Positions 25,366-38,204 of a DNA stretch of 64,000 nt are shown here, in pieces. The translations under genes were made by a program, and so were the position numbers. Location: positions 50,689 to 114,688 of the forward strand of contig NMRA01000602.1 of the NCBI GenBank assembly GCA_002633005.1. The letters are read 5' to 3'. This DNA comes from Phoronis australis. Taxonomy: Eukaryota > Phoronida > Phoronidae. The notes under the pieces are model-generated. The model did no database searches. It had not been told where the DNA came from and saw only the letters and a list, made by a program, of their open reading frames with translations. Numbering within the stretch: position 1 is the stretch's first letter; each line of letters begins with the position of its first letter.

Positions 25366-25653
25366 CTGGTATTTCCGAATGCATAACGAAGTTTAAGAAA
25401 AAGCCACCGCATGTTTCTTCTTTATTACCGCTGCAAGTCACATTGCACTTATGGAGTGGCTGAACTCCGTGACTGAAGAAGTCATCACCACACCAGCACT
25501 GATTGCCTCCTTGTACTGCGGCAAACTTCAACCTCAATGTGCCACACATCTCACGACACCGAGCTCTTGTATTGTGCTTTCCTTCATAAACGTTGGAGCC
25601 TGGAGTCTGAACTTTCGAAACCGCCCAACAATTGTGTACATCATCTATGTGAT
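25366..25653 (-). CDS. Cassette 2 exon B: WSC domain
   Basis: 288 bases with TTGTTACAG before and GTAGGA after, phase 1-1, intact. The domain shows HNCWAV, then RCREMCGTLRLKFAAV, then GGNQCWCGDDFFSHG, then CNVTCSGN and CGGFF, and ends FVMHSEIP. The CWCGDxFF motif ties it to the B exons of cassettes 3 and 4. Confidence 0.87.
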
Positions 25654-27088
25654 CTGTAACAAATTTGGTTTTTGAAGAGACACCTACATTCAGCTTTGTG
25701 CGTCTCGTTAGGACTCATAGTAATCTTTGGGCCTTAGTTAAACACCGGAGCTAAAACGAGAGCCCGTTATGGATCAGTAAGTTCTTCGAGAAAGAAGTTT
25801 TCAAGTCTGCCTGCCTCCTTTAAGAAATTGAACATAATTTGCATTTGTTTCATGCACCGTATGTTGTAAAAATGTAACAGCGCCATCTAGTAGATTACGC
25901 TATAAAAAGGTGTCTTATAAAATGCTGGGCAAGACTCTACCGGATGTTTAGGGGTTTCAACGTCATTACCACCCTGGGGTCACAGTGGCCCGTAAAACTT
26001 GATTGATATATCTAAACACCAAATCTATCGAGAATTAGAAGGTTTTTAGAACCTTTGGAAATTCTATCAGGGCTCTGAAGGTTTTCTAACTTCTGGTTTC
26101 TCTGCAGGTGATAACCGATGCCCACTGGGCTGCTGCATGGTAGGTAACCAGTTGCTTATTATCGGCTTGCATCATCCAAAGAATATCAAGGACTGTAGAT
26201 TCAGGTACACATTGCTGACTCTCATCGTTACGAGTTTGCCTGAATTTTCATTGCTGTCAATCTTCACATGGACCCTGACCTAGTGTTTAATGAAGATTCT
26301 TGTAATTACAAGCTTGTTAAGCTCATTATTGCAATCATTAACACAGCGAAATTTGGCACTTAACAGTCGAGATCTTCCTCGCTGTTTATTTCAATTTCAA
26401 TATCGCAAGCACAAGCAAGCGAATTAATGACGGTTTAACCAATGCAACATCCATGCTATCTCGCAAGCAAATATACTGTAGTTACCAAGAAACCGTGAAC
26501 GACATAGCAAAAAGCCCCTTGTTCAGGATCACAATATTATTATCACCAGTAGGATAGAATGCAGTTGATCCGTAAATTTCATGGGCAGAAGGTTAGGTGC
26601 CATTCTTGACCATTTACTGATATTCCAAGTAGAAACTTTTCGGTGAGAGAATGACAACCTCGGCAGTCTTGGTCAAACGCTACACTAGCAGAACCAACTC
26701 TATAAATGATATAACATTTTAGTCGTATTTAACTGGTAAAACCACAATTTCTTGTTTCAGCCAATGAATGACAAACAGCGGCAGCAAAAGGTGATCATTT
26801 CAAACGGTCTGTCTCATCGCGCCAAATGCGTTTTTCGACGGTAAAACTGACATCATGATTTTACATAAAACTCAAAGCTAACAGTGTTGACCAGAGAACT
26901 ATTACGTTCTCGGGCTTAGGCTATGATATACACACCCAAAAGAGTGTTTTTACTGAAAGAAGTAAATGAATGGAGCATGAATTAATATTGATTTATCAGT
27001 AATGTTCCTAGTAATTCACTAGTAAATCCACCAGTGATGGTTAAATTTTTGGTTTGGTTGCAAGTCTTACCTTTTACAACGTTCTTAC
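25654..27088 (-). other. Intron between exons A and B of cassette 2
   Basis: Starts GTAAGAAC and ends TTGTTACAG on the minus strand. No other gene recognised. Confidence 0.6.
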
Positions 27089-27399
27089 CTAATCTGTAGT
27101 TGGTTTTCATAATGTATACGCTCGATATGCCGCCGCACTCTTTACTCACGCGTCGCCAGTACAAGGAATTTTGCATTTTGACATTGACGTCACTCGATGG
27201 TTTCTCCACTCGTTTCCACACAAACACTTATCTCCCTGTTGCAGTGCAATGTAGCTGAACCATCGATTTCCACATATTGACGCACATCTTCGTCGATCAT
27301 TCAATGGTCCTTCGTAAGCTAGAACAAAGGAGTCGCTTCCTTCGTTGGCGTGGAAGCAATCGGGCAAATGGGACGGTTTAAACATATCCATATCTATAC
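27089..27399 (-). pseudogene. Cassette 2 exon A: WSC domain with one-base frameshift
   Basis: Acceptor TTGTATCCAG, donor GTAAGAAC. The domain shows LPDCFHANEG, then RCASICGNRWFSYIAL, then GDKCLCGN, then CKIPCTGD. It then meets TGA, and in a second frame continues KECGGISSVYIM. The exon is 311 bases, which agrees with loss of one base near 27148. A GTGAGT stands at the break and could serve as a donor, but the matching WSC end just beyond argues for a frameshift. Confidence 0.78.
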
Positions 27400-28690
27400 C
27401 TGGATACAAGAATTTCAGCATTACTTGAAACCAACATGGCCATGACATTCACATACAATAACGGCCATTGTACAACCATGACAGGCCAAACAATTGAAAT
27501 AAACAATTTGAACATATCTAACCAGGAGGTACATGTATGTAAACACATTCTAATACCAGAGTCAGTAATGCTAGATACAACCTTGCTTTTCTCGTGCAAC
27601 GGAATTGACTGGTGATGACCTGTTGAGTCTTTTGCAACAATTTTATGCTCGTACACTCAATAAATGCATGTATCTACAACTGAATAACCCTGAATTTGTT
27701 TGTGAAGTTTTTGAAATGTAAAGGGCTCTCGATAACTAATGTCTGAGTACTGAATATTTTAGTATCTTTGAATGTTTTGGTACTGTTCACCAGCGCATTC
27801 TAGATCATCCAGGAATTTATCCAGTCGTTCGTATTTCGCTCTAGAATTTCCAGGCTATGGATCAATGCCAATTAGCTACATTTGGACACAATTATAAACG
27901 TTGCAGATACTGCAACGGTACTTTTGTCTACTAGACTTCCTTAAAAACAAAAAAACGTGACAATGATTCTAGTGAGGCAATCTGGTGTGTATCGAAACAT
28001 GATCGTCTCATTTTGTTGGGTGACGTACTTGAACATCATGCCATACACGTTGAATTAGCCGAGTGCAATACAGCCATGTGATATTGGTTTACCGCCACCG
28101 GGGCTACTTCAACAGTGCCCTCTGACATGAGAAGCTCAAAATGTGTGTCAATGTCGACTTTGTCCCAAACATAACATCTGTTATAAAACTGTTAATGTTA
28201 TGACACGTCTGTCTCTAATTTGTTGTGCTAAATGTATGGCCTGGACCCATTCTTCTTCTGTGTGTCACTGTTTATTTCGCTACGTATATGTTTATTCCAC
28301 TTATTGCCTGTTCATGAGACACGCAGTCTCGAAATATAGCTAGTGTTTTTATTTGTTTGTTTATTATGTCTCTCGGTGTTTTTCTACGTAGCTGACTACC
28401 TGAAGAAAGGAGACTTTTCAGACACTTCGAGCAAATCAGTATAAATATTTCAAACAAAAAGTTTAGCTGTGTTTTCAACGAAGCTGTTGTAAGCGATCAC
28501 GTACGTATGGATAACATTAGAAAGGTTTTTCGAGGCTGTTAAAAGAGGTTAGCCCGTAAGGCCGTGACATAGGTTGCAGAAGTAGACACGAAGGTAAGAA
28601 GGAACAAGCTGCAAATGGAGCAGTAAAGAATGGAAGACGGGAGAGCGTTATCAGCGCTTTAAGCTGAGCAGTATGCAGCCGAGGAATATA
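27400..28690. other. Upstream of cassette 2; no first exon identified
   Basis: The phase-1 start of exon A requires an upstream exon. Nothing with a signal peptide and a phase-1 donor is obvious on the minus strand. Confidence 0.45.
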
Positions 28691-30480
28691 TTGCAAGGAG
28701 ATCCGAAAATCTCCAAGCTTCATGAAAATCAGAACTATATGTACAGATTCCCGAAATGGTTCGAAAGATTCGACGAGAGCCTGAGCTGGAGCTTAGACTT
28801 CAGGTAAGGACCAAAATGTTATAGTGGGCTGCTCATGAACTAAACTATCATCCTCTGCTAACGGTATGACACATGTGGGTAATCTTGGCTTTGGTTTTCT
28901 GAAAGTGGAGCTTGATTCCTCTTTCTAGCTCTAATCATGGGAGTAGCTCACCTCTGGCGAATTTCTTGACTATTTGAAGGTTCTCAAACAATATTTTATG
29001 TAACTTCAAATTCGTTACAATGGCACCCGTAATTTTTAAAGCAACGAAAGGAGAATAAAAGAACTACTGATAGGATTTTGTGAAAACAAAGACAGATGGA
29101 TACAAAATCGTACACCTGAACAACACATAGACCTAAACACGTACACAATGCCCGAGTAAAGCGGTTTAATTTACGTAGTGAGTGGGAAACGACACAATGA
29201 TATTCTTATTAAATCCACTTAAATCCAAAACAGCAGCGTGATAGGAAGACAGCTTTGTTAACCAATTGAGGATGCGTGTGAGTTACTGAACAGATAAACT
29301 TATGTAAATAAAACGGTGTGCGCATGTACATGTAAATAATAACACAGAGTGTCTTTAAGTGGCATGGAATACTTACCGTTTACTTTTATTAAAACGGTGA
29401 TGAAATAAGTCGCACCTGAAAAAATCCATTTTATAAATAGATAGACAAGGTTTTTCGATATACGCTACACAGTCGAACTAATTAGGTGTTACCCGCTGCA
29501 GTGTTGTTCTTTACCTATGCGTACTGTTTTCAAGCATCACTCCATGTTGTTCACTTTCAATATTGCAAGAAAATCAAAGTATCACCAGATTTATTATTTT
29601 TGATGTACAAGCTTGGATCTGGACATTGTTGGCGTAAAAACATAAACAGTAGTTAAAAAATAGAGTTTTATTTTGCAATTAAGAAATCTTGCCCTTTTTC
29701 ACTTCTCTAGTCAATACGTTACTTTACACGTTTCTAGCCCATTGGAAGCTTATATGAGGAATTTTAAGGCACATGTTACTTCGGTGTTAAGGCTTTTGTC
29801 AGCAACAAGGCTCCACGTTACATCATATAACGATTTCATACACAACAGTTGCTATTAGTTACCGTCAAAGGTTCGTAATCCGTCGTTATATTTTATACAG
29901 TTACATCAGTGCGAAATGATAACATGTATCCATGTATTATATATGCCAGTACTGATTCTCTAACCGATATCATGCTGGTCAACATCTGAGTTACTAGTAA
30001 CACCGACACCAAACACTTTATAAAGTATTACCTAGGCTGCAGATTCGTGCAAGGTTGTTCTTCATTTCGAGTTTCCCTACGTAACGGTGAAATGTGCGAT
30101 AACTCTTATATGAAACCTGACCATTTATACTGTTGTAACACCTGTGTCATTTAACTGCTGTTCACGCCCCTGTACCACGAATCTGACAGGACTTCTGTGA
30201 CATGTAGAAATTAACAGAAGACTGATAACAGTAATAGAGAACCTTATTTTTTCAAATAAGCTGAACGAGAGGGACACATAACATGTGACAAATTCTAGTC
30301 TGTATTGAAAATTTCAAGAAATGAAAAAGTCCCGGGTCAGATGGTTTGACAAATAAATTTTTCACATTTTTCTGGAAAGATTTAGATTATTTTTCTTGAA
30401 GACAAGTGCATAAAAGATATGAGTAAACCGGAATTTAAAACACACAAAAACGGAGGCTGTAAAGTCCAAATCCAAATAAG
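28691..30480. repeat. Duplicated segment, copy 1 (short form)
   Basis: Nearly identical to 30482-31312 plus 33588-34549, but it lacks the 2275 bases between them. It ends at the single N at 30481. No gene recognised. The 61-codon frame at 29673-29858 is repeated at 33742-33927 and has no known motif. Confidence 0.88.
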
Positions 30481-31312
30481 NTTGCAAGGAGATCCGAAAA
30501 TCTCCAAGCTTCATGAAAATCAGAACTATATGTACAGATTCCCGAAATGGTTCGAAAGATTCGACGAGAGCCTGAGCTGGAGCTTAGACTTCAGGTAAGG
30601 ACCAAAATGTTATAGTGGGCTGCTCATGAACTAAACTATCATCCTCTGCTAACGGTATGACACATGTGGGTAATCTTGGCTTTGGTTTTCTGAAAGTGGA
30701 GCTTGATTCCTCTTTCTAGCTCTAATCATGGGAGTAGCTCACCTCTGGCGAATTTCTTGACTATTTGAAGGTTCTCAAACAATATTTTATGTAACTTCAA
30801 ATTCGTTACAATGGCACCCGTAATTTTTAAAGCAACGAAAGCAGAATAAAAGAACTACTGATAGGATTTTGTGAAAACAAAGACAGATGGATACAAAATC
30901 GTACACCTGAACAACACATAGACCTAAACACGTACACAATGCCCGAGTAAAGCGGTTTAATTTACGTAGTGAGTGGGAAACGACACAATGATATTCTTAT
31001 TAAGTCTACTTAAATCCAAAACAGCAGCGTGATAGGAAGACAGCTTTGTTAACCAATTGAGGATGCGTGTGAGTTACTGAACAGATAAACTTATGTAAAT
31101 AAAACGGTGTGCGCATGTACATGTATATAATAACACAAAGTGTCTTTATGTGGCATGGAATACTTACCGTTTACTTTTATTAAAACGGTGATGAAATAAG
31201 TCGCACCTGAAAAAATCCATTTTATAAATAGCTAGACAAGGTTTTCCGATATACGCTACACAGTCGAACTAATTAGGTGTTACCCGCTGCAGTGTTTTTC
31301 TTTACCTATGCG

Positions 31313-33587
31313 CATAGATTACTCACGAGACACTGATTAAGCGTCATTCACATTAGTGTTTGATATTTAAAACATATAGCATGAGAACAGTAATTGTTTG
31401 GCATTGTGTTTCTTTTGTTTGAAGACAAGTTGCTCCAGTAACCTATTTCACAGTACCGAAGACAGTTGCAAAGCGTTATCTACGGAATTCGACGGTTTTA
31501 CTCGTTAGTCACTAAAGCCTTGTGCCAGTTGAATTGGCATGCACTATTTTTACACGCATATCTACAAAACTGCAAAAGCATTTCTTCAAAATCTCAACGG
31601 AAAAAATATGATTTTTGAAAATTAGATTTTTCCCATTAATTTTACCAAGTTTCAAAACCGTATAAAATACTGTCTCGAAATTTGAGTTGTCTTCTGTACT
31701 TTTGTAGATCTTTACTTTTGTTATAATTCAGAGGAAACAGATCAGAAAAATGTCAACAGGTTTATGACTTATAGCGTTTCTCGAGGACGTGCAGATGTTA
31801 CGTTATTTTTGACGTTGCCGCGGCAACCGAATGTTTTTCTCAAAATGGGTTCTTGTGAACGCCTTATCACGAGCAACACTACGACTGATTTTTATTGAAA
31901 TCTGTCAATATTTGCAGATTTTGATAAAACACTGTTCAAGACCAATTTTCTTTGTGTGTTGTTTACGAGAATCAGGAGCCTCATCAGTCCGACGCAACAC
32001 CTCACTCCTATTGGTGTGAGTAAACGGACTCTCTCAACAAACTTTATGAAGAAAGGAGTTGGAATTTTTGTTATTGACTGATGTAATATATTGAACATGT
32101 CGACAGATTTTCACAACTGCCGAAATTAGAGAATAAAAATACACGAAATACACTATGCCAATAAAACGCTGGTTAGGTCATTTTCGTAGTAACGTTTATT
32201 GATGTGATGGTAGTAAAACTAAACTAAAGTCATTTGTTTGGTTATAGTTGTACACACTATTCTAGCCAAACAAACGGTTCATATGAGTGACGAAAACGCT
32301 AATGGGCTGATTAGTCAGGCAGACGAACTACATGTATTCGCGAATTTAGTGGTCATTTTCCGTCATTTGGTTCTTTTTCTAACCACCCGACTTGCTAAAA
32401 AATTCTGCAAACGAGCGCATGCGCCTGTGTAACCGAAATAAATCCTTGTCTGTAGCCGGCAGTGTTCTGTTTCAAGATGAGTTAAAACCAAAAATGAACA
32501 TATCGTACCGCGTTGGTTTCAAATTCATTAAAACTAATTGACCGGGCACCAGAGGCCGTGTGAGCGCATGCTCATTCAGTGTTTGTTGACAAAAAGTTGT
32601 TGTGGTCAGACGTTAGGGAAGTTAAAAAGTTGAGGCAAATCTTAGAGTTACATGTAAGTCAATATGAACAGACCACTGGTCTATAAAAATAATTGCAGGC
32701 GGTCTGGTACACGTTGCACCAGGCGTGCGCAGGCCTCGCATGTGGGCCCATTGCACTGACCACCTGGAACCTCTTTATGCTTTATTAATATATAGTTAAA
32801 ACCGAGATGAGGAGCTAGAAACCTGACTCAAGGGTCTAGCAGTGTGGTCCAGTTGGACTCGAACCCACTACCTCGAGTAAAAAAGGCGGGCACCTATCAC
32901 ATTGTACTATCGTGCAGGACCAAATTGTCTTAACAATGCAAGATTTTAAATTAGCTGTTGTGATTGAAAATTTTACCAAAAAGACGAGCTGGAATATAAT
33001 TGCAGTTACAACAGTCGTCAATTCGATAACTATGCGAATATGAGGTTAACGTTATAAGTCGATATTCCATTTTGCTGTCGGAAAATGGTCACGATTAAGA
33101 CAGTATTTATAATCATGTTTTATTTCACGGTAAATGCTGGCAATAGTTTCGAGGAAATCTACCAATGATGCATTACTGGTTATGGGTTACCTGTTACCAA
33201 TTCACCAGGATATGCAGTAAACGCTGCCTTGCCACAAATAGATCATCCCAGAAATTGGTTGAAAGCGCACAATAGTTTAATTCAGATTTACTGAATGTTT
33301 TAGCTTAAAATCGTTCATTTGACACCTGCCTGGTTAAATATCAGTCCATTTAAACAAAATTTTCAAAAAAATTAAGTACGCCGATTCAGGTCGTCCCTGT
33401 TTAGAAGGTGTTTCACGTTTCCACCTCCGAGAGGTGATAAATATACATGTACATGTGTTGTGACGGTCGAGAGCGATGAACGGTGAGCATAGGGAAAGAA
33501 GGATCACTTGCAACTTTTGACCTATTCTCACGAGTCTATCAAATGGTTATTAGAAAATGAAAATGTCGTTTCTACATTTGTGCAGGG
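31313..33587. other. 2275-bp indel between the two copies
   Basis: Present only in the long form. The left junction follows CTATGCG and the right junction precedes TACT. It contains a tRNA-derived SINE-like unit (32690-32922) but no recognisable gene. Confidence 0.75.
32690..32922 (-). repeat. tRNA-derived SINE-like unit
   Basis: The head (32922-32845) folds like a tRNA: TGGTCCT pairs with TGGACCA at six of seven positions, and the B box GGTTCGAGTCC is perfect. The T-stem forms with one mismatch and the anticodon-arm region (GCCCGCCTT) is tRNA-like. The D arm and anticodon stem are degraded. A non-tRNA body follows, rich in short AT stretches. This fits a tRNA-derived SINE rather than a functional tRNA. 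The tail boundary is approximate. Confidence 0.52.
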
Positions 33588-34094
33588 TACTTTTTTCAAG
33601 CATCACTCCATGTTGTTCACTTTCAATATTGCAAGAATTTCTCTTAAAGTATCACCAGATTTATTATTTTTGATGTACAAGCTTGGATCTGGACATTGTT
33701 GGCGTAAAAACATAAACAATAGCTAAAAATAGAGTTTTATTTTGCAATTAAGAAATCTTGCCCTTTTTCACTTCTCTAGTCAATGCGTTACTTTACACGT
33801 TTCTAGCCCATTGGAAGCTTATATGAGGAATTTTAAGGCACATGTTACTTCGGTGTTAAGGCTTTTGTCAGCAACAAGGCTCCACGTTACATCATATAAC
33901 GATTTCATACACAACGGTTGCTATTAGTTACCGTCAAAGGTTCGTAATCCGTCGTTATATTTTATACAATTTCATCAGTGCGCAATGATAACATGTATCC
34001 ATGTATTGTATATGCCAATACTGATCCTCTAACCGATATCATGCTGGTCAACATCTGAGTTACTAGAAACACCGACACCATGCACCCTATAAAA

Positions 34095-34285
34095 TATTAC
34101 CTAGGCTGCAGATTCGTGCAAGGTTGTTCTTCATTTCGAGTTTCCCTACGTAACGGTGAAATGTGCGATAACTCTTATATGAAACCTGACCATTTAAACC
34201 GTTGTAACACCTGTGTCATTAAATTGCTGTTCACGCCCCTGTACCACGAATCTGACAGGACTTCTGTGACATGTAGAAATTAACA
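34095..34285 (+). repeat. Dispersed repeat with GTTCTTCAT/TGTAACACCTG motifs
   Basis: Shares a series of blocks (GTTGTTCTTCATTTCGA, CGTAACGGTGAAAT, TTGTAACACCTG, CGAATCTGACAGGAC) with 30035-30215 (its allele), and more diverged with 34800-34955 and 49210-49410. The order and spacing are kept, so this is an old interspersed repeat. Type unknown. Confidence 0.6.
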
Positions 34286-34799
34286 GAAGACTGATAACAG
34301 TAATAGAGAACCTTATTTTTTCAAATAAGCTGAACGAGAGGGACACATAACATATGACAAATTCTAGTCTGTATTGAAAATTTCAAGAAATGAAAAAGTC
34401 CCGGGTCAGATGGTTTGACAAATAAATTTTTCACATTTTGCTGGAAAGATTTAGATTATTTTTCTTGAAGACAAGTGCATAAAAGATATAAGTAAACCGG
34501 AATTTAAAACACACAAAAACGGAGGCTGTAAAGTCCAAATCCAAATAAGACCACATTTATAAAAATGGAGACCAAAACTTTGCTCAATAGCGTTTCTGTG
34601 GACCTTTGTCTCGTTTTCTCCGACGTTTTGTTTCTCCAAGGCGGACCTTTTTCTCATTTCGCCAAATGAGCGGTTCGTTCGAGTCCCCTGAGCTCCCTGA
34701 GTGCGCGCATGGACTGTTGTAAGAATGGTGATCGATTATCATAATGCTGCTGCTATGAATTACTTTGCAATACTTTTACAGCGGCTGAAGACTCGTTAG

Positions 34800-34955
34800 T
34801 GGATGATCTTCATCTTGACATTCACCCGCGTAACAGTGAATTATACGATTTCTTGTATTCAACGCATGAATGTAACACCTGGATGACTTAATTACCCTCC
34901 ACGCCTCTGGTTCCTCAATCTGTCACGGACACTGCTAAATGACAGGGAACGAATT
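34800..34955 (+). repeat. Diverged copy of the dispersed repeat
   Basis: Holds CGCGTAACAGTGAA, TGTAACACCTGGAT, and CTCAATCTGTCACGGACACTG in the same order as at 34095-34285. Confidence 0.55.
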
Positions 34956-37900
34956 TCAACGGCTGTAATTCTTTCCCCGTCATATTGTACCAACTGACGC
35001 ATATAACACCTTAACCAGGAAACCATGAACAGATGTGATATTCAGGTGGCTTTTTATACTGTGGAAATTATAGCCCTGCGTTGGCTTTCTAGCCCCTATA
35101 CAAAGTAAATGCAGTCCACGTATCCCACGGGACAAATGACACATGGTTCAAGGCATGGAATTTCCCTTTTTGAAGAAGATTTCCTTTTTTGATTTCAATT
35201 TTCTCTTATTAGATTTCCTTTTTATTCTTTCTTTGTCTCTTTTTAATAATTATCATGACATTATTCATACAGAAACGTTTATTTCTGTTAAATGTTACTA
35301 CAAAATGAAAATAATTCTATCACACCTATTTATATGTGGAGCGATATCATCACCTGGAACGTTTTCCATCTTTTAGTCTCTGATCATTGCCAGCCTTGAT
35401 GGTGCATTTAGTTTTACTCAGTATTTGTGAAATACGTCCCTCTTAGTAATTGCAGAACACATGTCGAATCTCCTGAAACAGGCCTCAAACTTACCAGAGC
35501 CAGTGTGCCAGTTTGGCCCGGCTCGGATGTGCTCCAAAATAATCTCATCTTTTTCAGTTTGCCCTCAGATGCTTGTGTTTCCAACACCTACTGCATAAGT
35601 GCTTGGATTAATAGTTGTAGGACCGTGTAAGTTAGACTAGCTTGCCTACTCCTCTGAAAATCTTTGCATTTATCTCACGCTTCTTAGTGCCCCATTGGAC
35701 TAAATACAAAATGCTTCAGGAAAAGCACTTGGATGCAGCAGGAAAAGCTCACATGAAAAAGTTCAGCATCTTCAAGAACTCAATACATATACTTTTGATT
35801 TCGCGTTGTCTTCATAATGTTTCAGAAGTCGCTGCAGCTTTGGCTACTCCCTTCACTGCCGTTACGTCTTTCCATCTTGATGTGTTAGGACCTTCTGACA
35901 CTTACATCACAGTATTGAAATTCTTAAGTGTGCGTGAAACGCTAGCCATCACCAGGTCGGTTACTTAAGGATATTCTCAAATGATTTGTCTCAGGCCTTA
36001 CCAATTACACTGGTAGCAGATTCATGTTTTTATTGTGAGCCATGTGTTTTAACAGTGCACTAGACTAGACTCGGATTTAAAGCTAACACAAGATGTAACT
36101 TTAATATTCCATCTTTTTTGTCATGCTGCCTCAGAGACATTCAGTCCAAAACATGCTCAATGCTATCCTGCAACCCGCCAAAATCCCAATTGTCACGGAG
36201 CAAAACTACTGGACATTTGCTGCCGTAGTCCGACGAATCTCCATTGAAGGCCAGCAGCTTCACACAGCGCGATTGGACACCAGTCTTTGGTTTAAACCCC
36301 GGCTAAGTTTTGAACAAACAGGTGCAGGCAGAGAATGACCACACTGTTAATGAGAATTTGAGAACACCGGTGCGGAAAAAAAAACCCACAGCACGCATTC
36401 AAAAATTCAATAGACAAGTATCAGAGAATTTGGGTTTTGCTTGGTTTTCGATGTTTTCAAATCGGACTTAACTAGAAGTATTTCATAGGATTGCTGATAA
36501 TGAGGTTCTAAAGAATGGACTCTCCAGATTCCCAAATCGACTTCCCATTTTGATGCTTTGATGAATGTTTTAATGATTTCCTTGTGCCGATGTTTAGGGA
36601 GTTTAGTAAAAAACATTAACGTTCAATAAGTAGTCGTAGCACAGAAAGCACCAGAATGGTTTGTCTGTGTGCCGACGGTAGCATTGTGTCTAACTTTATG
36701 CTAATAAAGCGACAAAATGACACTGGGATTGGCAATTGATTTTGATATCCCAAAATGCATGTACGTTGTACTTAATCATTGTCAGTGGAAACAAACTGAA
36801 GCTATATCTTGCTTTCCAAAAATATATGCAATGCATGTCTACTGATACAATTACAACACAGGTCTCGGATTTTTCCAGCAAGTCGGCAACTAGTTGGCAA
36901 CCTGCTTTTTAGCCGACTACGAGCAGCCAAGCAACGGTCTATTATGAGTCATGAGCTCGGAACCCACAGCGGACATCACTTGGATTGGAAGTCCGAGATA
37001 CAATACAATCAGTTGCAAATCATCACCGCATGGTGAGTCTTAAATTTTGCGTATTACAAACACGTTTCAGTACAGTGAAGCCGTATTTATGAGAATAACA
37101 CCTGTGGACATGACGCAACAATGATAGTTTTTGAAAGGAGCTATTTTATTCATTGAAATCGGTACTGCAGTCGACACAGAATGCTACTATAGGCCTAATA
37201 AATGTCAAGCCGTCTCGTAAGTCAGACTTCACTGATTCGTGTGGTAGCAGTTCGTTTAGCGCTGTGCGCTCGTACAAGCGAACATGAAACCTAAACGGAC
37301 TCTTCAAAAGCTGATACTGTCGTGATTTAGGAACCAAATAACTATTGCCACCCAGCGGGAAACTCCACGAAGCCCGTTTTCTGACCTGAAAGTAAAGTGA
37401 ATATTAAATGAAGTCATGCGTACTTAACTTAGTACATCTCTTAAATGAGAGCGCTCTAGGCGTATTGAAATAGAAAAATCACCTGCCTTAGTTTCAACAA
37501 AAATGGCAGATATGATCCCCAATTTGGCAATAAAATCACGTAAACACAACCAGACGTGTTGCTTCATTGTTATGGTCAAAACTCATAACTTCAAACTGTT
37601 TATCCCTCACCAAAACCTCCGTATATGTTGTTTTGACTGGAAAACGGTAATTTTACTTTAAAGTTTCATCGCTGTGCTTCAGCTGACAATAACAATGACC
37701 CAATCTATGCAGTAACTTGTTTAGTGACGCATTTGCTGACACCAACAGCGCCTTGTTTTTGTAAATTCAGGTTGATTCAAAGAATTATGATAGAAAGTGC
37801 CACACCCATGGCCACTCTTAGGTTTATCTATCTTTTTTCTATCATCAAAAATTCAAAAACGGTCGCAAACAATTCGTGCATCAATAAATACATGAAATAA

Positions 37901-38204
37901 GCAAGGCACTCACAAATAACATGAGTGACGTTCATGGCGCGAAAGCAATGCTAGAGAAGATGAGCGAATGTATTGGCCGAGAAGTTACGCTTGTTTTCAC
38001 CATTAAATTTTTACTACTCATCATATAGGGCGGAAAAGTCCTTCTCAGATTTATATTAGTGCTTATTAATACAATACTTCTAATGTTGGCAAACGTTTTA
38101 TAGAACATTTCGACCGCCAGTGTCACCCATTTGTGTTTTGTTTTTTTCTGGTGCGCACTAGACATTAAGTATCCACTTCATGTATCATGTCACGAGTCAT
38201 TGCA
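34956..38204. other. Downstream of cassette 3; no gene recognised
   Basis: Open frames at 35642-35968 and 36123-36338 show no motif and no clear splice sites. The region is unassigned. Confidence 0.45.

Larger units (their letters stand above)
25366..27399 (-). pseudogene. WSC cassette 2: broken A-B remnant of a three-WSC gene
   Basis: Two minus-strand exons (27399-27089 and 25653-25366) encode the A and B types of WSC domain with phase-1 junctions. Exon A is 311 bases, one short of a multiple of three. The missing base puts a TGA at 27148-27146 between the C-x3-C-x-G and CGG parts of the domain, after which the correct sequence resumes in another frame. No exon C is found before 23311. The unit is probably a pseudogene; a single sequencing error would rescue exon A but not the missing third exon. 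It is head-to-tail with cassette 3 and on the opposite strand to cassette 1. Confidence 0.68.
30482..34549. repeat. Duplicated segment, copy 2 (long form)
   Basis: Second copy of 28691-30480, interrupted by extra sequence at 31313-33587. The breakpoints show at most one base of shared sequence and no target duplication, so a deletion in the short form is more likely than a transposon insertion in the long form. Confidence 0.88.

Noticed and set aside
32845-32922. Functional tRNA gene
   Set aside because: The B box and most of the acceptor stem are present but the D arm and anticodon stem do not pair, and a non-tRNA body follows; a SINE is more likely.
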